From NCBI GenBank assembly GCA_900708905.1, contig CAADRB010000017.1:2546947-2610946 (forward strand): DNA of 64,000 bases, written 5' to 3'. Of this stretch, positions 54,301-64,000 are shown piece by piece (positions within the stretch are counted from its first letter, which is position 1; the number at the start of each line of letters is the position of its first letter). Position numbers and translations under genes: made by a program. Under the pieces are notes generated by a model that was not told the origin of the DNA, made no database searches, and worked only from the letters and a program-made list of their open reading frames with translations. This stretch comes from Hymenolepis diminuta (taxonomy: Eukaryota > Platyhelminthes > Cestoda > Cyclophyllidea > Hymenolepididae).

Positions 54301-55335
54301 TTATTCTGTACGTCCTCCTTCGGCTTCTGTCACCGACTCAGTTTGAGTCCGAAAGCGACTGCAAGCTTTGATGAGGCGGTCTTTGTTGATGCTATTCATT
54401 GCTCGGGCCATTGCTTCCATCAGAGAGGATTTGGTGTTATGAAGATGCTTACTAATTTCCCTTTCAACCACGCTCCGTCACACACGTAGGATTAAGGTCT
54501 GATAAGTTAGGAGAGGGCCATAAATTTATTGTGACATGATGATGAAAATTCTCGGCCATTCATCCAATCCTGAGTTTTGAGAGCTTTATGGCATGGAGCC
54601 GATGCTTGTTGGAATACACAGGGTCTTCCTCCACTTGCTATGCCATCTATCCAGGGCTTAACAAGAGTGGTTTGAAAGTCTCCACATAGGTATCTGCATC
54701 TACATTCACTCTGAGGTCCTGGGGAAAAAATGAAGGAGTCATGATGTGCCCCTCCCTCACTGCCTTTCACAACACCGAAAGCCGTCACTGTTGGCGGAAA
54801 CTTCGTGTACATAGCACTCGCAACTTCAGTGGAGTCCACCCGCACATAACCACCTATCATTTCTTCGATTGAAATTTTCATCCTGGTGGAAGGTTTTTTC
54901 GTCGGAAAAGCCGGAGACATTCCTCTTCTTCTGGGTGCTTCAACCTCATTAAGAAGGGTTTTGAAAGCATTAAACGATTCTCTTGAGTTGTTTTGTCAAT
55001 GCGAATTGACCTCACCTGAGAAGAACATATAAGATTTGTATCCGAATTGTTGATGAACAACATCCCCTATTGTTCCTTCGGACACTGGAAGGTCTTTGAC
55101 AAGATGTTGCACATTGACTTCCCACAAACTCACCTGAGTTTGTGAGTGATACAGCAGAGCATTGACAATGCTCCTGTTTTCTCTTGCTCTTGGCGGCCAA
55201 TTCATCTCCATTGTTTTGCTTCAGCAGCTCCCTTCTAACTTCGCAAATGAAAGATGTAGTGACTTTCAGAAATCTTGCAATTTTCAAATTCCTGTGTTCC
55301 GCTTTTATAGGCGCTATGACAGCGTGTCTTTTCAT
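54301..55335 (-). pseudogene. Tc1-like transposase, inactivated
   Basis: Read on the minus strand, from KRHAVIAPIKAEHRNLKIAR (helix-turn-helix, about 55335-55270) through LPVSEGTIGDVVHQ, RLKHPEEEE, KFPPTVTAFGVV, VKPWIDGIASGGRPCVFQQ, APCHKALKTQDWM, and finally SSLMEAMARAMNSINKDRLI with a stop at 54303-54301. The order and about 345-codon span are those of a Tc1/mariner-superfamily transposase related to long-known invertebrate Tc1-like elements. At least four frameshifts separate the blocks. In the second catalytic motif the Asp is Ala (FQQASAPCHK), so it is dead. It is a different family from the mariner at 8.5-9.5 kb. Confidence 0.85.
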
Positions 55336-57700
55336 TTCATTAGTTATGGCAGTGTTTGCAATGAGATCTCCTGATACAAAAATACATTAATTGTTATCAG
55401 ATTAATTTAAATCACAAAAATATAAGTGTCCTCAGAAACCTTATGTGTCATATATATGTAGCATAAAAATAGACCCTACTTTTATAAAATAATAGCGATT
55501 ATACAGACCTTATGTTGACCTGAGCACTGGTAACGAAATCCATACGCGTGCAGTGTGATCACATTCTTCCGTTTGTTTTTATACTGTATCACTTTGGTCG
55601 GCCTAATTCCCTTGTCACTATCTTGATTAATCTAGTAGATGTGGGGGTGTAAGCATCCCTAAGCTACCCCTCTACATGGATTTACGTTTTATGTGATATA
55701 TTGGTTATAAATTAAACTTGGTTGCTATAGTTTGGACGTCTCCCTGAATTCCGGATGCCTGTTATTATCCGCAGTAATACAAAAATTCACAATTTTTAAT
55801 TGCGTGAAGCAATTGAAAGCGGTTAACAGAAAGTCCAAGTAAATGATAAGTGGGAGGGGGTCCAAATGTTGTTGAGGGCTGAGTTAAGGTACCAAAGAAT
55901 CTTGCTTTATTAGACTTTTCGGGCAATTTACCAAATGGACAAATCAGGTTCCAAAGTTTAAATTTCACTATTGGTCCTCTAGATTGCAGGAGATGCTTGC
56001 TGACCGATATTTTTTAATCAAGAAGGATCTGTCTTGTCGCTTCCTTTTTCTCTACGATTGGGAAGGCAAAATGATCTTGTATAACATTCAATAGTTTACT
56101 GTTTTAACATAGCTATATTTCTCCTTAATGCAGCATATGTTAATTCAAATAAAGAACGTGTTCTTGCATATTTTTCCATAGAGAAGAATATCGTTAGAAA
56201 AGTAAGAGAACAGCCATGCGGAATGAAGCTAGCCTAAAGGAAATCAGGAATCTTTTTAGTAGTCAAAAAGGCAATAAATTGGACGTTTATTGGGAATCGT
56301 TCGAGTTATTTCCAAATTGAATCTCTTTGAAAGTTCACTAGATGTAAAACAAATGATTTAAATAGATGTCGTCGCATGAATTGCTCACCGACGAAAAAGC
56401 ATATGGTTTTTGTAGTTTCGTTTATGATATATCCAAAATTTGAAACTATTTTTTAATAAATGATGAAAACAATCACATCAAATGACCACAAAATAAAAAT
56501 CTGTTGCTCACTTTGTGTATCGACTAAATAAATTAATTTTGATTGACTTATGTAAAGTTCAGTGAAAAAGTGTATTTTTTAAAATTTTATTTTGACCCTT
56601 TGAACACTAAGTCCGATAACCGGATTAGTTTCATCAGTTAAAAATGATTTCTTTGTCTAAGCTTTGTTGAAAATACCATCTATGTATTTGTCCACTATTT
56701 TCGGATTTGTATTTTAAATAAGATAAATTGATTTATTACAAAACATCATTTCCTCAACTTTATAAAGAAATTGAAGATTTTCAATGATCTAACTTGGAAA
56801 ATTTAAAACATGAATTTAGTTTTTTACAGCATATTTTTCACTTATTTTATGAATTTTCTAATTTTATAAATAGCTTTCAAATGTTATGATTTCAAAGGAG
56901 CCACAAGTAAAATTCTTTGTGATTTAAAGCCTACTTCTTTCTTGATTAGATCAAAATGGAAATTGTCCTTTTATTTTCAAACACGTTTAAAGGGAGATGG
57001 TTACTGAGACATTTTTAAATGTGCCTTGAGAATTGACTGAACTGTGCCAAGGGCCGTAAGGACCATTTAGAGGAATAATGTTCCTGGCACAGTTGTTTGT
57101 TTAAAATAAGTATTGTGTGGTGAATAATTAGTATTCGTTCAAATTGGTAATACTGCTAATCTAATGATGAGTCTTCATTTCTGCATGAGATCGACAACAT
57201 TGTTATTTCTTCGAGATATTCTGATTAGATCTGTTCGCTCCTTGTAAATAATTGGATCTTCAAAAGGATCTGCAATGAAATATCTCACGAATGGACAATT
57301 CTTTAATTCATATTCAGGTTTCATCGTTTTCAAGATAATCATAGATGTTGTGGAGTATTGGATAAAAGAGTGTTTTGATCAAGAAAAACAAAATAAACCA
57401 TTTTATATGTTTATTACATTTTAATATTCAATATTTATAAAAATAGACATTTTTAAGTATGCTTATTGGTTAGTTATGTGAACATGACGTCATCTTGAAG
57501 TCGGTGACATTTGATTTTGAAATAAAGACGTCCCTATTGGGTTTAGTATTTCTACCGAGTTTCTGGCTATTTACCTGAGAAAATTCTATGCCAAAGACAA
57601 AAAATTTCAACAGGTTCTCATCGGTCTGTGGGCCTTTGCAAATGCTCCAGATGATCAACTGTCTTTCTGAGGAAGTAGAAATTCTGCCATCAGAAATTGA
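55336..57700. other. Gene-free stretch left of the gypsy element
   Basis: Very AT-rich, no supported exon. If the gypsy element keeps a 5' LTR it should be near the right end, but I could not match it to sequence right of 61.3 kb. Confidence 0.5.
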
Positions 57701-57713
57701 GGGTTAAAAACAA

Positions 57714-58419
57714 TTGAATACTACCAACCTCCAGCACCTGTTGAAATTCCTGGTTCTGCAGCGGCTGAAAATGTCCCTTAGAATATACCTAATTTTATGT
57801 ACAATCCAAAAGTCAGCAAATTCATTGAATCACGGTATAAAAAGTACAAATATGCGTTCACAGTGGGCCTTGCCAAATAAAGTGAAAAAACAAGAGTTTG
57901 TTCTCTGGTCAGGAAACTGGGCCTTGTCGAATATGAACACTATTCAAAACTCGTCCAGTCCGAGGAAATTGGTGAATCTAGTTGTTTTAAAGCTTTACAG
58001 GTGATGGGAGAAGTTTTCGGTCAAAAAGTATCTCCTTTCAGCGCCCGCTTCAACTGCTTAGAATTATTAATCGAAAACGGAAAGAAATTATATAAAGTTT
58101 TAGATGTTATGAACCTCTACTGTGATGAATTTAATTTCAGGTATTTAACAAAAGAACAGTTCAGATGTATTTCATCTTCGGACTTCGAATGAAGTCTCAG
58201 TTGCCACTAAGAACTCGTCTACTGAAACTCATAAAGGAAATCTCCAACGTGAAGCTGTACTATCTTGCAGGTGAAGAAGTTAAAATGCTTAATATTCCGC
58301 GTGATTCAATTTTTTTATTCATACGCCCTAATGCTCAAAATGTCTGTATCTTTAACTCAATCAGCGCAATATATCGCGTTCTTATGTCAAATGAAAACCA
58401 TATTCATCTTGAGACATAA
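57714..58419 (+). pseudogene. Gypsy gag-like remnant
   Basis: Fragments in three frames resemble the gag of invertebrate gypsy elements: VRKLGLVEYEHYSKLV (about 57910-57960), QVMGEVFGQKVSPFSARFNC (about 58000-58060), NLYCDEFNFR, LTKEQFRCM (about 58145-58170), then LPLRTRLLKLIKEISNVKLY (about 58200-58260). The frameshifts lie at about 57995 and 58170. Not translatable as one protein. Confidence 0.6.
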
Positions 58420-59046
58420 AGAAGGTTGCTGCCCACAGTCCTCTTCCAGAACTCCCTAATGGTCTGTCAACAACAAGACCAAGATTAGTCAAGGACAGTA
58501 TCAACAAACTTTCCATATAACGCATCGCCGTCATTAATCCAAACCGAAATACTCTAGATCGATCGGCCTTGTGGCTATCTTTCGCATCGGCACTAAGGAA
58601 AGATGAAAATATGTAAATCTACAGATTAATGAGAAACAGTCACGACTAAAACTTGACACCACTTCAGATATAATCTTAATCTAAAAAAAAACAGTGTAAA
58701 TTATTGGATCGTCCAAAAATAGAACTAACCTCCCTATCTGCTATCAGTGCCTGCAGTAGACCTGTCAAACAACCAGAGAAACGAAACTTGAAATATAGTG
58801 ATATCAATATCTCCACAGTAATTTATTTAGCATAGTCTCAGCTTAATCTGTTTAGTCTCAACTGAATCGGTCAACTTAGTCTTCTGGATCTGCCCATTAA
58901 TGCGATCTGTAATCGTGTGCTTGCTGCTGTGCTCGCCACTTTATCCTAAACGGCCAGTTCCACTAGTCGCCCTACCTATGGTCAACGTGAAACTTTAACA
59001 TCTGGAACAAAGGGGAGTTTTACAAACCGTTTCTTATTCATAATAG

Positions 59047-59470
59047 GCTGCACCTATTGTTGTTGTTCGGAAAACGAATGGAACTATCCAGCTGTTTGCC
59101 GACTATTTTTTCGGTCTACATGTCGCATTGGAGCCCATTTGTTACCTATCACTAGTTTCAGATGATATCTTAATACTGAATGGCGGTACAGGCTTTGCAA
59201 AGTTTGATTTACTATAATTTTTTTTGCAAATCGAAGTCAAGAGAGCTACTGACAATCAATACTGATGGTGGCCTGTTATGAAATACCAGATTTCCATTTG
59301 GTGTCAAGATAGTTCTTGCCATTTTCCAACAAATATCGAGCCTTTCTGGTACTGCTGCATACTCCGACGAATTAATCTTTGTAGGCCGTTCTCTACAGGA
59401 GCTTCAAGAGCGTGTCATTGCAGTACTTCAGCGCATACAGGAGTATGTCTTGCGTCTTCGAGCTGAAAGG
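59047..59470 (+). pseudogene. Gypsy reverse transcriptase remnant
   Basis: From 59047: AAPIVVVRKTNGTIQLFADY, ALEPICYL, LNGGTGFAKFDL, stop at about 59211. After a frameshift: PFGVKI (about 59294) and AAYSDELIFVGRSLQELQER (about 59350-59410). The catalytic YxDD box reads YSDE, so one Asp is lost. Confidence 0.8.
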
Positions 59471-59571
59471 GTACATTTTTTGTCTCATAATTAAGTGTCT
59501 AGGATGCGTCTTTGATGATAAAGGTCATCTAGTCAGAATAGCTTCGGGAACTTACAAAAACGCTGTGGCCT

Positions 59572-60010
59572 ATGGATATTATTAAACTAGGGTTCCTCCT
59601 GAGAATTATCAGCTATTACGCTACATTTTTGTCAGCTCCACACAATCTTAGGGCTCCTCTGAATGAGCTGCTGGGAAAAAGAGTTAGGTGGAACTGGGGC
59701 CTCAAATTTGAGAAAGCCTTCATAAAGTTAAAGGAAACACTCATTTCTGATAACCAACATTCTTATTACAATCTGAACCTACCAGTTGTAATGGTTGTAG
59801 ATGCTTCCAATCATGGCATTGGTGCTGTTATTTATTATGTCTTCCCTGATAGTTTAGGAAAAGTCGTCGCTTATGCTTCCTGAACTACATCCAGACTGAA
59901 AAGGAGTTTGGTCATCATGTTCGCTGTCGAAAACTTCCATAAATTCCTCTACGGTCGACATTTCACATTATTAACGGATCTTCTAATCCAAAGAGAGTAT
60001 TCCAGTTTAC
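59572..60010 (+). pseudogene. Gypsy RNase H remnant
   Basis: The open frame 59572-59883 carries the connection region (SYYATFLSAPHNLRAPLNEL) and the RNase H start (VVMVVDASNHGIGAVIYYVF, then VVAYAS). The first catalytic Asp is present. The frame stops at 59883; YGRHFTLLTD at about 59950-59985 continues it in another frame. Confidence 0.8.
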
Positions 60011-60339
60011 ACTGCAAACCGCTTTCAGTGTTTGTCAACCATTCTCCTTGGCTGCGACTTTGAAATAAAAAGTATTAGAACACAACGACTGCCTTTCTTG
60101 TCTCATCTGCAGTCAGAAATATCCTAAGACAAGTCATTGGATTTCTGGTGATAAAAGACTATGTCAAATATTCATTATCTGACTTTGTGCGCAAACTTCC
60201 AGTAACTGCAAATGACATACTAAATAGGATAGCTAGAGTCAGTACTGAAGAATCCTGTTAAAATGTTCGCATAGGGTGGCCAAGATTAATGCAAAAGTAA
60301 GATCTTCTACAACCCTATAGATGGCGAGATACTCTATCT

Positions 60340-61245
60340 GTGATTGATTCATGCTTAATATTTGCAGACTGTGTGATCATTCCATTAGCATTCAAACGGA
60401 TTGTGTCACACCAGTTCCACAATAGTCATCCGGGTATGAAATCTATTGCAAGAACATTCAAATACTGGTCCGTCATGGACAAGAATGTTGAAGCAGTTAT
60501 CCAAAGATATTTTAAGTATCAACTTAAAATATCTTCGGCTAAAATTCTGCTGCATCAGGAACCTAGACTCCATAGACCCTCACACCTGGATTTCGCTGGA
60601 CCTGTCAACGGTTCATTTTGTCCTGGTAGATTCGTAGTCATAGTGGCCCGAGGTCATACCTCTAAAGTCCACCATAGATACTATGTTGATCGACAAGCTT
60701 CGTCGAATATTTTTGACTCATGGTTTACTAGAGACTATTGTAACCGATAACGGCATCCTGTACTCTTCGGCCTTCATTCAAAACTTTTTTGTGGTAATAC
60801 CATCAAAAAATCTACTCCTCACCTTATCATCCACAATCAAATGGTCAGGCAGAATGATTAGTTTCCTGAAGCGGGAACTTCAGAAGTCACATGGAGAGAG
60901 AGTAACAAAAGAGATTCTGAACATTTTCTTTTTCATTTATCGAACGACCCCAGATCCTGTCTTCACCTAAGGGACAATTTTTCCTAGTTCTCCTTCATGC
61001 GACAAGAAGGGTCTACAACCGGGATAGCAGCTTACGTATGCGATTGTCGGCAAAATGACACATGTGAAAAGGCATCACTGAAAATCGACGTGGTGGCTTG
61101 CTTTAAAAAAGGATGCCGATGGACGAAACCTGAGTACATTATCGAAATCGTCTCCACTCCCGATACACAGCCACATCATCGGGTCCTCTGGATATCATCT
61201 TGGATGTTTTTGACCTTTCCCCCTTTTCGACTGCTGGTGGTCTGA
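60340..61245 (+). pseudogene. Gypsy integrase remnant
   Basis: The zinc-binding part (HNSHPGMKSIARTFKYWSVM, then VIQRYFKYQ) has lost the CxxC pair to Tyr. The core has HLDFAGPVNG (about 60583-60612) and, in another frame, LLETIVTDNGILYSSAF (about 60728-60778), with the second Asp intact. The third motif region (SSTIKWSGRMISFL) has no proper catalytic Glu. The remaining open frame to 61245 is the C-terminal tail. Confidence 0.75.
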
Positions 61246-61300
61246 TAGGTCTTCGTTTGAGACGCGTCAGGAAGCTCTCAAACGATTCCAGATGGATCCA

Positions 61301-64000
61301 ACCGGTAACAGTCATGATGAAAAACTTCCGCAGTAAGTTGCTGAATAAGATGAACTTTTAGTGTTTAGAATTTGTTTTATCGAACAGTACTGCCTACCAA
61401 TTGTCAATGAAGACTGTTCTACCAAATCGGTTAGTATATAAGCAGGTTTTAATTACAGTTCTTTTGCAAATAGGACATATGTTTTTAGTCGGTTTTTATT
61501 ATAAAAGTTTCCTGATATTTTAAAAATTAATTTATGAAATTTTTTTGTTTTTGACTTTTCATTCTTTTAGTTTTTTCTAATGCATTATGCTTTAATATTT
61601 AAAATTTGTCTTAATAACTGTCATGGTCCTTGACATCTTTCAATAACAAATTCCACTTTTCCTTAAACGAATGTATTTAATATCTGTTTCCGAAAATAAG
61701 TATTCTCTAAAAATTATGAACCGCTGTTGAACAATTAAAAGAAATAAAGAATAAATGGCTACATTATGTAGTGAATTCAATTTTGAAATCAACAGCGTTA
61801 GCCGATGGATTATAAAGTGATAAAATTTACTCTCTTTATGTGTTTTGCTACTTTATTTTTTAGATAAACGATGCCAGTTTATAATACATACACCAAATAA
61901 GTTTTTCTATCATTGCAGTTCTCCTTTTCATCCGTCTGGAGATGAATCTGTTTGTAGGCGAACATGGTTGTATCTTTTGGTCTACTAATTATATTTATGG
62001 ACAAATGACCTGTTCCATGGCTACATCTCTTCCTCTCTCCAGGAGTGGGCTATCCGGCCAGTCATGGCCGTCTTCAAATGATATAATTGGATTACCATTG
62101 TCACTTTCACAATATATCTAACTGGTTTCTTGCTGATACTTCTCACTCAGTAGCTTCTATCGGTATACTTATTTCTGGGGTTCTCTTATGGAAGGAAGTA
62201 CCATGACCCTTTCATTTGAGACTGCCGTTTTCTTACTAATGGAGTTGCTGAATACAGATATACATTTGTACTCTTTGATCTTCAAGTCTACTTATTTAAA
62301 ATCGTCCCTCAGCTTCAGTCTGCTCATATCACATTTCTTAGTGATTTTTCGTTAAATAAAACTATTTGTTGACCAGAAATTTTTTCCAAAGAATGAATTT
62401 ATATTGGATAATAAAGTCTTGACTCTGTTAGGGAATTTGCATATATATATGCAGATTTGATATTAATTTTCGGGGGACCCAAGTAAAAATGAATAAATCA
62501 TCAGAACGTTCCCGATACTAAAGTGAAGAGGTACGGCAAATCGACCACTAGAATGCATACATTTGTACAAGAAAATGAATTTTTCATATTTTGGTGATTT
62601 GTATCTTGTATTTGGCATTGCAATATGTTAAGCGCTCTTTCGTGCAACTGCGATTGGTAATTGAACTATCCTACATAACTAAACTTCCCGAGACCATTAA
62701 AAGCCTTATCAGAAACATTCGCAGCAATTAAAAGAATTACTTGAATACTAAGGCAAGATCTGTAAAGTGTTTTTACTTTAAAGAGCTATTTTACCTTATT
62801 TAAAATGGAGATGGGGAACTGAAAATTAATCAGCAAACAGTCGATCTACCACAGATAAAGAATTCGAGAAGTAGATGTTTTTTGAGGGGAGCGATTACTT
62901 CAAAACGTATAGTTTTGGACAGCTACACAAAATCGCTGCAGAATCTGACTATTCAGAATTCATTATAAAATTTTACGTATTGTGATATCTAATTAATATT
63001 ATATTGGATTTGCATTCTTGAGTTCACAATCAAACGAGTGAATACACAAGAGTATTCAATGTAATCGGCGAAAATATGTTGTCCCTCGCACAATTAGTTT
63101 TCAACTGCTGATATTCGCCTTGGTAAGAAATCTCGTCTCTGATACAATTATTGACTAATCTGACAGCCAATCGTTATTCACATACTCCAAGCCGTAAGAA
63201 GTTGCAGAACTTCTGTTTTTCCCTACCTTTTAATCTACAGGCTTGGGAACATAGTATAATCTCAAGGGACACCTAATAATATTGCAGAAATAGCATATAT
63301 TATGTGCTATTATTTTTCTTTTTAATAATATAACCCCTGATGAGGATTATAATGGAATAGTGCTGACATTCAAAACAAAATTCATTTAATCATTTCAAGC
63401 TCATGCCCAAGAAAAAATCTTTCAGAAATCTCTTTTCTACCATATTACTAGCAGCTAATAAATCCTCTTTGCTCACATCATGCATTAACAGTTGCATATT
63501 TTTAAAAGAGGAAAGAGGAGAAATTATTTAAACTACAAATTCTTCTCCTACTTCAACCTAGGTCTGAAAAACTTTAGCCATAACACATCAGAGTGGGCAG
63601 GCTGATTTACATCGGTTATAATAGGGGCCACGTATCTATACATATGTATAATGATCAGTCACTCTGAGACATTTTGTCACCGCTTGTCATGTTGGAGACT
63701 GCTATGAACAACTGCCTGACTTTGGGAGCCAAAATTTACTTTACCCAATTTGAGGTCAAAAACTGAATATCAATTATTGAATGTAATTTGAGTGCGCATT
63801 AAAGGTATAGAACAGTACTATTTATACAGAAACAGACAAGTCGGCTTCTTTACATGTTTAAATGGGCAAGCTCTTTTCAATCATCACGTACATGCGATAG
63901 CAAACAAAGTTATTTTGACTCTTTAAACATATTTTTTTTTGAAAACTGAACAATTTGCACAAGCTTTAGAAAATATTTTTGAAAATGAAACAATCCAATT
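61301..64000. other. Gene-free AT-rich stretch
   Basis: No supported exon or transposase similarity to the end of the window. Confidence 0.5.

Larger units (their letters stand above)
57700..61300 (+). mobile_element. Ty3/gypsy LTR retrotransposon, degenerate
   Basis: Gag-like, reverse transcriptase, RNase H and integrase blocks follow each other in the Ty3/gypsy order on the plus strand. All frames are broken by stops and shifts. LTRs were not identified, so the true borders are unknown. Confidence 0.85.

Noticed and set aside
63330..63365. A ctgatgagg string with a following ggaatag
   Set aside because: No stable stem II between the two core halves, so not a hammerhead.

Overview
This window reads as nuclear DNA of an animal with spliced genes, AT-rich, about 64 kb, with one assembly gap (16031-16142). 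Platyhelminth is my best guess. It rests on very short introns (37 and 61 bp), strong 3' splice acceptors 1-47 nt upstream of start codons with no matching upstream coding exon (as in spliced-leader trans-splicing), same-strand genes packed head to tail, and eroded Ty3/gypsy, mariner and Tc1-like elements. Nothing in the window proves the phylum.

Layout. 1-22.2 kb has no host gene I can support. It holds an inactivated mariner transposase (8.5-9.5 kb), a gypsy integrase fragment (14.4-14.85 kb), dispersed repeats and the gap. 22.2-53.4 kb is a run of genes all on the minus strand. In transcription order they are: a four-transmembrane protein of unknown family (53.4-51.8 kb); a frameshifted relative of it (48.4-48.1 kb); ATG3, the autophagy E2-like enzyme (47.3-43.2 kb, four exons); an ARL14EP-like gene with a C-terminal cysteine-rich ARF7EP_C-type domain (43.0-29.5 kb, about eleven exons); and PTEN, the PIP3 phosphatase (28.2-22.2 kb, five exons). 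53.5-64 kb has no host gene: an inactivated Tc1-like transposase (54.3-55.3 kb) and a degenerate Ty3/gypsy element on the plus strand (about 57.7-61.3 kb).

Functional context. PTEN antagonises PI3K signalling and ATG3 conjugates ATG8/LC3 to phosphatidylethanolamine, so two of the genes touch nutrient-controlled autophagy. The sequence does not show that their adjacency is functional.

Most notable: (i) PTEN has Asn instead of the near-invariant His just before the catalytic Cys, a possible 67-residue N-terminal extension, and very long low-complexity insertions in its C2 domain; (ii) the ARL14EP-like gene opens with six short exons of 60, 51, 51, 63, 84 and 72 nt, all multiples of three and all phase 0; (iii) ATG3 and the ARL14EP-like gene are 265 bp apart, with a poly(A) signal followed by a strong acceptor, as in a trans-spliced polycistron; (iv) ATG3 has a GC-AG intron that reading frame supports; (v) a CpG-dense block lies inside the PTEN intron that splits the phosphatase P-loop.
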